Assembly: GCA_900473185.1 (NCBI GenBank)
Contig: UCKU01000006.1
Coordinates: 35,258 to 99,257, forward strand
Origin: Hyphomicrobiales bacterium
Lineage (GTDB): Bacteria; Pseudomonadota; Alphaproteobacteria; Rhizobiales; Rhizobiaceae
Reading direction: 5' to 3'
Length of the DNA stretch: 64,000 bases
Shown: positions 44,480 to 53,898 of the stretch, in pieces
Layout of the letters: each line of letters begins with the position of its first letter
How positions within the stretch are numbered: position 1 is the stretch's first letter
Position numbers and translations under genes: made by a program
Notes under the pieces: generated by a model
What the model saw: only the letters and a program-made list of their open reading frames with translations
What the model was told of the DNA's origin: nothing
The model's database searches: none

Positions 44480-44853
44480 GGATCGCCAACCCCTTCTGTT
44501 TTTGAACCGGATGAAGGCAGGTTAGCTATGACCACACTCAAGTCAAACAAAAATTCACATCCATCACAAAAAACATACCGAAGTCCATCTCTCTGATTAA
44601 TCCTTTTGCAAGATGATCAATGCGTAGCCGCGGTCTGATTTATTTTAAGGCAGTAGCGTCTAATTTTTCATCTTATTGTTTTCACAGAGATATTTCTCCA
44701 TTCTATATTTACTCGTTTCGTTCTCAGAAGGGAGCGGCCGTTTGTGTTGCGAAGGAGAGTGCGTGTGCGAAAAAAGTGAAAACAACACAATCAAACACTT
44801 TACAACTTTCCCTCACTCGATACCTTGGTGTCGTTTCCCGGAGAAATGTCGCC
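44480..44853. other. AT-rich divergent intergenic region
   Basis: 374 bp between the biuret importer (minus) and the FAD oxidoreductase (plus). It holds AGTCAAACAAAAA near 44540 and AATCAAACAC near 44789. The second 10-mer also occurs upstream of the DeoR gene near 48680. An in-frame extension of the FAD gene through this region is rejected because it lacks domain character. Both promoters must lie here. Confidence 0.45.
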
Positions 44854-46332
44854 ATGCAGCCATCGCCAATGGATGTTTCAGCCTCACACCGCCCCGCCTA
44901 TGGTGCCGCGGCCGTCGCCGCACTTGAAGCGCAGGTTGCGCGCGACCTCGCAACGATAGAAGTCGGCCTGCGCGAGTGGGTGCCGGAACGACGCCGCACA
45001 TCCGGCGAGGCGATATCAGATGTCGTCATCGTGGGAGCAGGTCTGTCGGGCCTGTCGGTTGCCTTCGGCCTGAAGCGGCAGGGCGTCCGGCGCGTACTCC
45101 TCATCGATGCTGCACCGGAGGGCCGCGAAGGACCCTGGATCACCACGGCGCGCATGCGCACATTGCGTTCGCCCAAGACCCTCACCGGGCCGGATCTCGG
45201 AATTCCGTCATTGACCTATCGGGCCTGGCACGAGGCTACATATGGGTCGCGACATTGGGAGACGCTGGACAAGATCGATCGGATCGACTGGATGGCATAT
45301 CTCAGCTGGTTCAGATCGGTCCTTGCACTCAATATTTACAACGATACAAAACTGATCCGGATCGAGCCCGACGAAGGGCATCTGCGCCTCCTTGTGGAAC
45401 GAGAAGGAGTGCTAGGAGAGCTTTCCTGCCGCAAGGTCGTGCTGGCCACCGGCCTCGAAGGGGCGGGCAGCCTGAACGTGCCGGACGCAATTCGTGGAAA
45501 CCTTCCCCGTCAGCACTGGACCCATAGCGGTGACGAGATCGATACCGGCTTCTTTGCCGGCAAACGGATCGGCGTGCTCGGTGCGGCCGCATCCAGCTTC
45601 GACTGGGCGGTCGCGGCTCTCGAGGCTGGCGCTGAATCCGTGACGGTTCTGGCGCGCTCGACTGTCCTGCCACGCACGGAACTGCTTGATTGGTCGAATT
45701 TCCCCGGCTTTCTCAACCATTTCGCCGATCTCGATGATCACAGCCGCTACAGGTTTACCCGGCGGATGTTTGCCTTCAAGACACCGCCGACCAACGAGAT
45801 GTTCAACCGCGCCATGGCACACGAGGCGTGCCGGCTGGTGACGGGCGCCTATGTGCGGTCGGTCGCCATGGAGGGCGAGAAGATTTGCATAGGAACCGCG
45901 GCCGGCGATTTTCGGTTCGATCACCTCCTGCTCGGTACGGGCTATCGCGTCGATCTTTCATCCCGGCCGGAACTTTCCAACCTGATCGGTTCGGTTGCGA
46001 CATGGGCGGACCGCTTCATCCCGAACGAGGGGGAAGATGACCGCGATCTCATGGCCTATCCCTATCTGGGCCCGGCTTTCGAATTCCTCGAGAAGACGCC
46101 GGGCTCTTTGCCGATGCTCGCCAACATCCATGTCTTCAACAATGCGGCGGTCCCGAGTCTTGGGCCTGTGTGCAACGGCATCACCGGCCTGAAATCTGGC
46201 GTGCCGAAACTCGTTGCCGGCATCTGCCGCGGCCTTTTCAAGGCCGATATCGAGCATTTCTACCGATCGCTCGACGGCTACGACAAGATCCATTTCCAGC
46301 CGGAATATTGCTTCGACGGTGGCGCTGCCTGA
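44854..46332 (+). CDS. FAD/NAD(P)-binding monooxygenase-like protein
   Basis: 492 residues from ATG 44854 (GGAGAAA upstream). Dinucleotide-binding motif GAGLSGLSVAFGLKRQG near residue 60 and a second one, IGVLGAAASSFDWAVAAL, near residue 245, as in flavin-containing monooxygenases and related lysine/ornithine hydroxylases. Soluble, cytoplasmic. Divergent from the biuret importer and convergent with the questin-oxidase-like gene, 49 bp between stops. Substrate unknown. Confidence 0.85.
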   Translation: MQPSPMDVSASHRPAYGAAAVAALEAQVARDLATIEVGLREWVPERRRTSGEAISDVVIVGAGLSGLSVAFGLKRQGVRRVLLIDAAPEGREGPWITTARMRTLRSPKTLTGPDLGIPSLTYRAWHEATYGSRHWETLDKIDRIDWMAYLSWFRSVLALNIYNDTKLIRIEPDEGHLRLLVEREGVLGELSCRKVVLATGLEGAGSLNVPDAIRGNLPRQHWTHSGDEIDTGFFAGKRIGVLGAAASSFDWAVAALEAGAESVTVLARSTVLPRTELLDWSNFPGFLNHFADLDDHSRYRFTRRMFAFKTPPTNEMFNRAMAHEACRLVTGAYVRSVAMEGEKICIGTAAGDFRFDHLLLGTGYRVDLSSRPELSNLIGSVATWADRFIPNEGEDDRDLMAYPYLGPAFEFLEKTPGSLPMLANIHVFNNAAVPSLGPVCNGITGLKSGVPKLVAGICRGLFKADIEHFYRSLDGYDKIHFQPEYCFDGGAA

Positions 46333-46381
46333 GGCACCGGCCCGTCATCTGTCCTCAGGGCGCTAAGAATACGCCCGATGT

Positions 46382-47476
46382 TCAGCCCGTGACTTGCCCC
46401 TGAAGGGCATTCGCATCGAAATCAATTAAGCCCATGCGGCGCGCGGCGACGACCTTGTAGAGCGGATCGCCGGTATCGCGAAACTCCTCGAATGCCGAAA
46501 ACACCAGCGAATGGTCGTGTTCGTCATTTGAGGCGACGGCAGCGGCGGCAATGATCTCATCCGGTGGCACCCGCACGGTGCGCCATTGGTCGAGAACCTC
46601 CGGCGAGGGCAGTGCCGGCATGTCGATCTTTGTGTAGAGCGCCATGACGACTTCCCAGAAATGCATGGCGAGGCGTTGCGGCTCATCCAGATGGGGACTG
46701 ACGAGCCGCAGCCAATGGCAGCCGGTGACGGCATGCAGCGCCTCGAAACTCATTGTCGCCGCGAAGAGCGCAAGGGATGCGGGACGCATGCGGCCCAGCA
46801 GATCCGGCGACGGCGCCAAACGCCCGAGCCGCTCCTGAAACGCCGGCACGTTGCCCATGGCCTCGATCCATTTCCAGAGCAGATAGGTCGGCGCATCGAT
46901 ATTGCGAAGCCGCGGATCGGCATGCATGTCGAGCAAAAGAGCGATCGGATCGATGACGTCGCGCCGGCGATCGGCCGGAATGGCATCGTAAGACAGGTAG
47001 GTGGCCGCCCAGTAGCCGAGCGCGACGGCAATCTCGGTATCGTCGCTGCGAAGCACCGCATAGGCGAGCCTCATCAATCCATGGGTGGCGGAAGCGGCAA
47101 CGCCGGGAAGGAGGCGTGGCAGGTAGCGCCGGATGGCTGCGTGCCCGCCTATCTCGTCAACGACCCCCTGGAAGAAGCGCCGCAGGCCGCCCTCATGCTC
47201 GCGCTGCCCCAGCACCGTTTCCCAGTTCGAGGCATCGAGCTGCCTGACCGGGGCCGCCGGAAAGGGAACGGCATGAATGCGCGTGTAATGCTCCGCATAT
47301 TCTTCCAGCCGCGCGGGTGAAGCGCCGAGCCGTCCCATGGCTTCGAGCACCATGGGAAGATGGTTGGCAAGCAGGACCGGAAACTCGCCGCTGTGGCGGC
47401 CGATATCGGCGATCAACGAGGGCAGCCGCTCGCCCGCCGACGGATCGGGATAAATGCCTTTCAAGGAAGTGAACAT
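46382..47476 (-). CDS. questin-oxidase-like protein (DUF4243 family)
   Basis: 364 residues from ATG 47476; a GTG at 47488 is the alternative. Family markers: NHLPMVLEAMGRLGASPARL near the start, WETVLGQREHEGGLRRFF, and the THGLMRLAYAVLR segment with a conserved His. Fungal questin oxidase opens an anthraquinone ring; bacterial members are uncharacterised. It faces the FAD monooxygenase-like gene tail-to-tail, so both may act on one aromatic substrate (inference). The 271 bp upstream to the DeoR gene carry no gene. Confidence 0.75.
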   Translation of the reverse strand: MFTSLKGIYPDPSAGERLPSLIADIGRHSGEFPVLLANHLPMVLEAMGRLGASPARLEEYAEHYTRIHAVPFPAAPVRQLDASNWETVLGQREHEGGLRRFFQGVVDEIGGHAAIRRYLPRLLPGVAASATHGLMRLAYAVLRSDDTEIAVALGYWAATYLSYDAIPADRRRDVIDPIALLLDMHADPRLRNIDAPTYLLWKWIEAMGNVPAFQERLGRLAPSPDLLGRMRPASLALFAATMSFEALHAVTGCHWLRLVSPHLDEPQRLAMHFWEVVMALYTKIDMPALPSPEVLDQWRTVRVPPDEIIAAAAVASNDEHDHSLVFSAFEEFRDTGDPLYKVVAARRMGLIDFDANALQGQVTG

Positions 47477-47747
47477 GATCGCGCGCACCGTTTTTCTGTC
47501 CGGAGACTTTTGCTCGTCGGAAATGAGCCATAGGGTTCAATTCACGAATAAAGAACAATCTCTAACAAAAAGCAACAAATAGCAACCTGCCCTCCCCCGC
47601 TCCGGGGGGGATTTCCAGCGGATTATCGTTCGCACGCTCACTGCATGCAACGCGCATTTACGTCTTAAAAGGACAAGCACGTTCTCAGCAAGCAATCGTG
47701 ATCCGAATTTAGGGACACTGTGTCGTGGACATGGGGAACTGGCCCGG

Positions 47748-48581
47748 TCAATTGGCGACGATAATTTCCACGTTTGCGTTGGTCAGAGCCTTATAGAGGT
47801 CACCCGTCGGCATTTCGTCACAGATAAGCGTATTGAACTCCGTCAACGCGGCCACATACACCAGAGACATATTGTTGAATTTGGTTGAATCGCACAACAC
47901 CACACGCCGGGACGCTCGTGAAAGATAGATACGCTTCATGTCCGTTTCTTCGAACGAATAGTCGAAGATCCCTTCTGGCGTCAGGCCGGAAACACCCACG
48001 AAGGCCACGTCGAACCAGAGGGATTCGAACTGGTTGACGGCGGAAGAACCGCTCGTGGACATTTCCTCGCCGCGGATTCGACCGCCGGCCAGATAGATCT
48101 CCGCTCCTCTTCCGGCCAGATGTGCGGCGCTGCGAATGCTGTTGGTGAAGATCTTCGTGTGCGGACGTACCGCCAGGGTTTCCGATACGAAATAGGTGGT
48201 CGTTCCAACGTCGAGCGCGATGCTGCGAGCTCCTACCGCAAGATCGACGGCGGCAGAAGCAATCCGCTTCTTCAGGTTCTCGTTTCGAACAAGGCGGGTT
48301 TCGAAGGCTGGCTCTTCGCTGTCGGCACTTTCGCTGACCGGCATCGCTGGCGCACGATCTGGCTTCACCGCGCCGCCATGGGTGCGAATAAGCTTGCCGT
48401 CCTTTTCGAGTTCTACGAGATCGCGGCGGACGGTCATTTCCGACACCGAGAGCTGCTGGGCCAGATCGCTTACGGTCACCGAGCCGAAGCGGCTGATCGC
48501 CTCGACAATTGCGGCCTGCCTGACCTGCGCCAGGAATTTGGGCCGTTCATTCGTTTTCAACGCCGACTGTTCCCTCGCCAT
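47748..48581 (-). CDS. DeoR-family transcriptional repressor
   Basis: 277 residues. N-terminal DeoR helix-turn-helix (VSDLAQQLSVSEMTVRRDLV followed by LIRTHGGAV), then the sugar-phosphate isomerase-like sensor (ALDVGTTT, FTNSI, LAGGRIRGEEMSTSG). Family members respond to phosphorylated sugars. It is downstream of the HAD and kinase genes on the same strand, separated by 163 bp, and likely controls that cluster. The sequence upstream has GTTTCAAACAAAG and GTTCGAATCAAAC, possible binding half-sites. Confidence 0.9.
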   Translation of the reverse strand: MAREQSALKTNERPKFLAQVRQAAIVEAISRFGSVTVSDLAQQLSVSEMTVRRDLVELEKDGKLIRTHGGAVKPDRAPAMPVSESADSEEPAFETRLVRNENLKKRIASAAVDLAVGARSIALDVGTTTYFVSETLAVRPHTKIFTNSIRSAAHLAGRGAEIYLAGGRIRGEEMSTSGSSAVNQFESLWFDVAFVGVSGLTPEGIFDYSFEETDMKRIYLSRASRRVVLCDSTKFNNMSLVYVAALTEFNTLICDEMPTGDLYKALTNANVEIIVAN

Positions 48582-48744
48582 CTGCCTCTTGTCTTTCGTT
48601 TGTCGCCAATGTCCGTTGCGACGAAGATAAAAGCTAGCTTAGCCGAAAGGGAAAGCGTTTCAAACAAAGCTTGTTCGAATCAAACACGCCATGCACAGGC
48701 GATTATGATCTCCTCTGTGCGGAAGTACAGGCTGCAGATTTCGC

Positions 48745-49428
48745 CTAACGCGTATGGCTGGTTGCATTGCCTGTCGAAAAGAGGGCTGCGACCCCGGCCA
48801 GCGCGTCGATCGTCAGATCCGGCCACCAGTCCGTGTCCTCCTCCTGGAGACCCCCGTTCTGCATGGTAAAGAGCACGGAATAAAGACCTGCGGCCCTTGC
48901 GGAGGCAAGACCGGTGCGACTGTCCTCGATAGCCACGATCGATGCAGGCGAAAGCCCCAGTCGTTCTGCCGCGTTGCGATACGGCATGGGCGAGGGTTTG
49001 CCCTCCGCAACATCATCGAGGCTGATCGAAAAACGGATGCAGGAGGAAATGCCCATGGCATCGAGATTGGCGTCGACGACGGGCCTGCAGGAATTGGAAA
49101 CGCATACCTGCGGAATGCCGATATCGGCGAGCAACCGGATGGTTTCGACCGCTCCCAGCACGGCCTGCAGGCTGTGCCGGTTTTCGATATAGTGGCGATT
49201 GATCGCGTCCAGCCATTCCTGTTCTGCGAGCCCCTTCGGCAGGCGGGACCGCAACAGCTTCCAGACGTCGCCCATGTGGACGCCGCGAAACGCCATATCC
49301 GGAAGATCGGACAGGTCGACGCCGAAACCCCGCGATGCCGCCACCAGTGCGCGATGGTGCAACGGCTCGCTGTCGACCAGCGTTCCGTCGATATCCCACG
49401 CAACGGCCAGAAAGCCGGCATCACTCAC
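48745..49428 (-). CDS. HAD-family phosphatase (phosphoglucomutase/phosphatase type)
   Basis: 227 residues. The GTG at 49428 overlaps the kinase stop (GTGA). Motif I DIDGTLVD, motif II Ser in VSNSCRP, Lys in EGKPSPMPY, and the motif III/IV acidic pair in AIEDSRTGL are all intact. The cap (about residues 17-90) is the small helical type. Acts on sugar phosphates or as a beta-phosphoglucomutase-like mutase. Coupled to the FGGY kinase, so it works on the product of that kinase or removes dead-end phosphates (inference). Confidence 0.88.
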   Translation of the reverse strand: MSDAGFLAVAWDIDGTLVDSEPLHHRALVAASRGFGVDLSDLPDMAFRGVHMGDVWKLLRSRLPKGLAEQEWLDAINRHYIENRHSLQAVLGAVETIRLLADIGIPQVCVSNSCRPVVDANLDAMGISSCIRFSISLDDVAEGKPSPMPYRNAAERLGLSPASIVAIEDSRTGLASARAAGLYSVLFTMQNGGLQEEDTDWWPDLTIDALAGVAALFSTGNATSHTR

Positions 49429-50933
49429 GAGCCGGCTCTCCAGCGCGGCGCGAGCCGTTCGTAGAGGTCACGGTAGCGGAGGTAGCTCTCCCGGTATGAA
49501 GCAACGTTCTCGGCCTGCGGCTGCAGGACTTCGGAGAAGGTGACGAAGCGTGTCACGCCCCGCCAGTCGTTTTCAAGGCCGACGCCGATCGCTGCCGTCC
49601 ATGCCGCCCCAATGCAGGAGCCAGGATGACCGGACAGGCGCTGAACCGGCGCATTCAGCACATCCGCAACGATCTGCATCCAGACGGTGCTCTGCGATCC
49701 GCCATCCGACACGAGGAAGCGCCTGAGATGGTGGCCCATATCGACCAGAACCTCGATATGGTGGCGAATCGCATAGGCATAGGCCTCCAGGAGGGCTCGC
49801 CAGAGATGGCCGATATCGTGCGAAAGCGTGAGCCCTTCAACGACGCCGCGCGCTGCGGGATCATGTATTGGGGTCTTCTCCCCGAGCAGATATGGCAGAA
49901 TGGTCAGCCCGTCCGCGCCTGCAGGTTTGGCAGAAGCCAGGACATCAAGATGCTGATGAAGGCTTCGCCCCGCCGCCCGCGCCGCTTCCCGCTCGCCTCC
50001 AGCAAATGTCTCGACGAACCAGTTGAGGGCCGAACCGCCAGTCGACATGCAGCCATTCGGCATGAACAGGCCCGGCACGAGATGGTAGTCCAGAAACAGG
50101 CGCGGATCGGGCTTGACGAGGTCGGTTGCTGTGAGAATGTCGACTGCCCCACCGAATTTCAGGAGCACGTCGCCTGCATCGATGACACCTGCCCCGAGAG
50201 CCGAGGCGATCATGTCCGCCGCACCGCCGACGACTGGCGTGCCGGCCGCCAGGCCAGTCGCGCTCGCGCCGCGGGCATCGACCAAGCCCATGATCTCGTG
50301 CGAAGCCCGCTTGGGCGGAAGGATGTCGGGCCTGACATGGGCGAGGCGGATCAGGTCCTCGTCGACAAGACCCGTCGAAATATCCACGAAACCTGCTTCC
50401 AGCGCCCAGTTCTGCTCCATGGCCCGGCTGCCAGTCAGGCGATAGTTGATGTAGTCGTAGGAGCCGAACACAGTGGCAATGCGGGAGAAGACTTCCGGCT
50501 CATGCCGCTCGATCCAGCGCAGCTTGGCCGTGACGAGTTGCTGGTTGATGCCATTGCCGGCCCGCTCGAGAAAATCGGGCTCGTTCCATTCCTGCCGAAG
50601 TTCGGCAACCTCCGCCCCGCAGCGGCCATCGCTCTGCTGGATGCTCGGACGCAGCACGTTTCCCTCGCCGTCAAGCAGCACCACAGCCGGCAACATGCCG
50701 GTGACGCCGACGGCCTTAACCTCGGACGCTTCGATACCGCTCGCGTTCAGGAGTTCCGTCACGATGGCGCGCACATTGGCCCACCATTCGCCCGGATCCT
50801 CCTCGGCCCATCCGGCGTGGGGGGAGGAAAGCGTGACCGGGCGGGTAGCGGTCGCCAATATGCGGTCGGGTAGCCCGACCAGGATGCCGATGGTCGAGGT
50901 CGTCCCGATATCCAGGCCAAGAACAACGGTCAT
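49425..50933 (-). CDS. FGGY-family carbohydrate kinase (xylulokinase-like)
   Basis: 502 residues. N-terminal GLDIGTTST and WAEEDPGEWW, QQSDGRC, the central GGAADMIASALGAGV and C-terminal VSDGGSQSTVWMQIVADVL segments match the xylulokinase/FGGY fold. It phosphorylates a pentose, pentulose or polyol with ATP; substrate cannot be read from sequence. Coupled to the HAD gene downstream by a 4-nt overlap, and 14 bp after the BtpA/SgcQ-like gene. Confidence 0.9.
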   Translation of the reverse strand: MTVVLGLDIGTTSTIGILVGLPDRILATATRPVTLSSPHAGWAEEDPGEWWANVRAIVTELLNASGIEASEVKAVGVTGMLPAVVLLDGEGNVLRPSIQQSDGRCGAEVAELRQEWNEPDFLERAGNGINQQLVTAKLRWIERHEPEVFSRIATVFGSYDYINYRLTGSRAMEQNWALEAGFVDISTGLVDEDLIRLAHVRPDILPPKRASHEIMGLVDARGASATGLAAGTPVVGGAADMIASALGAGVIDAGDVLLKFGGAVDILTATDLVKPDPRLFLDYHLVPGLFMPNGCMSTGGSALNWFVETFAGGEREAARAAGRSLHQHLDVLASAKPAGADGLTILPYLLGEKTPIHDPAARGVVEGLTLSHDIGHLWRALLEAYAYAIRHHIEVLVDMGHHLRRFLVSDGGSQSTVWMQIVADVLNAPVQRLSGHPGSCIGAAWTAAIGVGLENDWRGVTRFVTFSEVLQPQAENVASYRESYLRYRDLYERLAPRWRAGS

Positions 50934-50947
50934 AAAGCGGTTCCGTC

Positions 50948-51748
50948 TCAGCGCAATGTTTCGACTACGTCCATGAAGCGTTTGACGCGACTTGCGTCAA
51001 CCGCATTCCAGGTGTTGCCGTCGACCTTGAAATGGGTGCCGATGACGACACCCTGCGCCATGCCGAGAATATCGCGGACGTTGTCGATGTTGACGCCGGT
51101 ATTGGCGAAGACCGGGACGTCCTTTATGACGTCGCAGACATCGCGCAAGTCCGACTGATTGGCCGGCTGGCCGGTAATCGGGCCCGAAACGAGGATCGCA
51201 TCGGCAAGCGAGGAGAAGACGGCGCTCCGGGCGCGAAGAGCAATCGGGCGCTGATCGAGAGAATGGGCGAATTCCGCGTTGATGTTGAACAGCATCTTCA
51301 TGTCCTTGCGGCCGAGAGTGGCGCGTAGGCGCGCGGCGCTGGCGCAATCCGGCTGCCACAGTCCCATGTCCGAGGCGAACAGGCCGGTGAAGATCTCGCG
51401 CACGAAGCTTGCGCCGGTGACGGCCCCGATGGCGACGCTGGCCAGCGGATCCCACAGGTAGTTGACGCCGAACGGTACTTTCAGCGACGGCTTGATCGCC
51501 TGCACGATAGCCGTCATGGCTGCGATGCCTTCCGGCGAGCCCTTGAACACATACGGGCGGTCGTTTTCATTGCCGAACATGATGGCGTCCACGCCGCCGG
51601 CCTGGAGCTTCTCCACATCCGACATTACGCCATCGATCAGTTTCTGGACGCCGCCATCGGCATCATAGAGCGGAGAACCCGGCAGCGCCCCTATATGGGC
51701 CATGGAGATCACGATTTTCTTGCGGGCTCCAAAGCAGTCAAAAACCAT
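50948..51748 (-). CDS. BtpA/SgcQ-family protein
   Basis: 266 residues from ATG 51748 (AAGGATC upstream); the longer frame reaches into the promoter and is rejected. Markers: ISMAHIGALPGSPLYD, MFGNENDRPY, FGVNYLWDPLASVAIGAVTG and FANTGVNIDNV. The family has a TIM-barrel-like fold; BtpA was linked to photosystem I stability in cyanobacteria, whereas SgcQ-like members sit in sugar operons. First gene of the kinase/HAD operon and divergent from the SDR gene. Confidence 0.88.
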   Translation of the reverse strand: MVFDCFGARKKIVISMAHIGALPGSPLYDADGGVQKLIDGVMSDVEKLQAGGVDAIMFGNENDRPYVFKGSPEGIAAMTAIVQAIKPSLKVPFGVNYLWDPLASVAIGAVTGASFVREIFTGLFASDMGLWQPDCASAARLRATLGRKDMKMLFNINAEFAHSLDQRPIALRARSAVFSSLADAILVSGPITGQPANQSDLRDVCDVIKDVPVFANTGVNIDNVRDILGMAQGVVIGTHFKVDGNTWNAVDASRVKRFMDVVETLR

Positions 51749-51858
51749 TTCCAGATCCTTTAGCGGCGTCAGACTTTTCCGGGCGAAACTACCCGTCCGG
51801 TGTGAGATGCCGAAAGCATAGACAGAGAAACGAACGCAAGCAAACAAAAAAAACATTT

Positions 51859-51883
51859 GATAAGTTCGATTTTGTTTCTTATC
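51859..51883. promoter_or_regulatory. inverted repeat GATAAG-N13-CTTATC in the divergent promoter
   Basis: Located 27 bp before the SDR start and 111 bp before the BtpA/SgcQ start, so near the SDR core promoter. A CAAACAAAA run lies on its left. Candidate operator of the DeoR-type repressor at 47748-48581. Confidence 0.45.
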
Positions 51884-51909
51884 GTGGTGCAGCATAATAA
51901 GGAGCAGTC

Positions 51910-52695
51910 ATGACTCATCCGAGTTTCCCAGAACTACGCGAGCGCCGTGCCTTCCTTACCGGAGGCGGTACCGGCATCGGTCTTGCCATTGCAAAGGCGC
52001 TCGTTCGACAGGGCGTAACGATCGCCATTGCGGATATCGATGTGCGATCTGCCGAAAAGGCAGCGCAGGAAATCGGAAATGGCGCGATTGCCCTCGAGGT
52101 CGATGTGCGCAAGCGCGCGTCGGTGCAGGCGGCTTTTTCGACCGCGCTGGAGAAATTGGGCGGCATCGATATCCTGATCGCCAATGCCGGGGTTTCGACC
52201 ATGCAGAAGGCGCTGGAACTGACCGACGAGGAATGGGATTTCAACTTCGACGTGAACACTCGCGGCATATTCCTGACCAACCAGATCGCCGGGCGTCATT
52301 TCTCGGAACAAGGCCGCGGCTGCATCGTCAACACTGCATCGCTGGCCGCCAAGGTCGGTGCCCCGCTTCTCGCGCACTATTCCGCGAGCAAGTTTGCGGT
52401 GCTCGGCTGGACGCAGGCGCTGGCGCGCGAGCTTGCTTCTCAGGGGATCAGGGTGAATGCTGTTTGCCCTGGCTTCGTCAAGACCGGCATGCAGAGCCGC
52501 GAGATCGAGTGGGAGGCCACCTTGCGAAGCATCACGCCGGAACAGGTTTTCAACGAATATGTCGGGCAAACACCGCTCGGTCGCATCGAAACACCTGAAG
52601 ACGTCGCGGACGTCGTCGTCTTCCTGTGCTCTGACAGCGCCCGCTTCATGACCGGCCAGGGCATCAACGTTACCGGTGGCGTCTATATGACGTGA
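51910..52695 (+). CDS. short-chain dehydrogenase/reductase
   Basis: 261 residues; AAGGAG about 6 nt before ATG. Cofactor loop TGGGTGIGLA, DVDVR-type Asp, NAGVS, and catalytic YSASK (Tyr-x3-Lys) with Ser in NTASLAA. Acidic residue after strand 2 (IADIDV) favours NAD. Divergent from the BtpA/kinase/HAD operon, so it likely oxidises a sugar alcohol or sugar of that pathway. Cytoplasmic. Confidence 0.92.
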   Translation: MTHPSFPELRERRAFLTGGGTGIGLAIAKALVRQGVTIAIADIDVRSAEKAAQEIGNGAIALEVDVRKRASVQAAFSTALEKLGGIDILIANAGVSTMQKALELTDEEWDFNFDVNTRGIFLTNQIAGRHFSEQGRGCIVNTASLAAKVGAPLLAHYSASKFAVLGWTQALARELASQGIRVNAVCPGFVKTGMQSREIEWEATLRSITPEQVFNEYVGQTPLGRIETPEDVADVVVFLCSDSARFMTGQGINVTGGVYMT

Positions 52696-53343
52696 CGGGC
52701 CGGGACGGCAAGCGAACCTGCAAGGAGATGCTGCCAAACGGGGTATTCCGGTTTCAGCGTTTTGTACAACTGGGGTGTCGACGCACAGTCCGGGGATGTC
52801 ACGTTGTCGTGCTTAACGGGTACGAGGTCTTCAAGCACGTGGCCCTGCGAATATCCGCTTGCGTGCGGTGAAGCCGTTCCTCAAATGCGCGTCGGCTGGC
52901 AATCGCGATCGTTTCTTCCGTTTTATCTGCGAGCACTCGAGCCAACTGTCCGGCTCTTCTTCGCCGTTTATCGGCAAAATCGATTTTCGCTAGAATGAGA
53001 CGCCTATCGATAAAAGATCATTCACCATCCCATACAATCATACGTTGACATCGGCAGAAGGGCGCCTGAAGAAGCTGCGTCAGATAACATTTCGCAAGTT
53101 GCATTTCATACATGTTCCACGCGCTGATTCTTCACACCAACATCTTTCCCTCTTTCAAACCGGCAGGCTGTCCTTGACCCGTCTCTTTCCAGTGTAGCGG
53201 GCTCCGCCGTTTTCAGGCAACCTATTGTTTCCACAAGAAATAATTCGTCTCTGGCAAAAAATGAGCAAGTTAAGAGCGCGTTGGCCGCAAGGCGGCTGGC
53301 TGCCTTTTTAGATTTATCACTCCAACGCCCTCAGAGAGTTATC
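52696..53343. other. gene-poor spacer with a possible coding remnant on the minus strand
   Basis: 648 bp. On the minus strand from about 53010 to the TGA at 52799-52801 there is a helical, charged frame (AGQLARVLADKTEETIAIAS is part of it) without an ATG; it may be the end of a broken small gene. Plus-strand frames here lack ribosome-binding sites. Otherwise AT-rich sequence before the lipoprotein gene. Confidence 0.35.
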
Positions 53344-53898
53344 ATGCGCCTGTCACGGCTTTTCGCGGTATTTCCTCTTTTTGTCCTCCTAACCTCGTGC
53401 GTTACCACGGATCCGAGGCTTGTATCGGCACTGCGGGAGACCTCCGTTACGCAAATCCGTGTGGAAACCGCCCCCGACGTCAGCATGGGAGGCTTCGATC
53501 GCACGCGACCCGATCCGCAGCTACCAGCGGTCGTCCGCGCGCTCGATAATTCGTTGAACCGTGACGTTAAGGGAGTGCCGGGCGGCAAGACCGCGGGCAG
53601 GCTGATTGTCACCCTGCACATTGTCGATGTTTCCAGCAAAGCCGGACGCATCATTGCCGGCAATGACAGCTATATCTCCGGAACGGTTCGCTTGGAGGAC
53701 GCAAAGACGGGTCGACTGATTGCTGAGGCTCAAAACATTCGCGGCGAAGACAAGGGAATTCGAGGTGACGGGGAAATCGGGATTGTCATAGCCATGGCGA
53801 TCAACGCCGCGCAGTCTTCCCAGACGGAGGATGCTCTCGCAAAGAGACTATCGGATGCCTTCAGCCGCAACGTGAAGGCCTGGCTGACGCAAAAATAG
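53344..53898 (+). CDS. putative outer-membrane or periplasmic lipoprotein
   Basis: 184 residues from ATG 53344. Signal peptide with lipobox LTSC (lipidated Cys near residue 19), then a mature domain of about 165 residues with alternating strands (GRLIVTLHIVDVSSKAGRII, VRLEDAKTGRLIAEAQNI) and a C-terminal helix. I do not recognise the family with certainty; small DUF4410-like lipoproteins have a similar layout. Single gene, convergent with the CMD/LLM operon. Confidence 0.82.
   Translation: MRLSRLFAVFPLFVLLTSCVTTDPRLVSALRETSVTQIRVETAPDVSMGGFDRTRPDPQLPAVVRALDNSLNRDVKGVPGGKTAGRLIVTLHIVDVSSKAGRIIAGNDSYISGTVRLEDAKTGRLIAEAQNIRGEDKGIRGDGEIGIVIAMAINAAQSSQTEDALAKRLSDAFSRNVKAWLTQK

Noticed and set aside
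52762..52998. Plus-strand 78-codon frame in the spacer after the SDR gene
   Set aside because: No ribosome-binding site, odd Cys/Arg/Ser composition and no recognisable motif.
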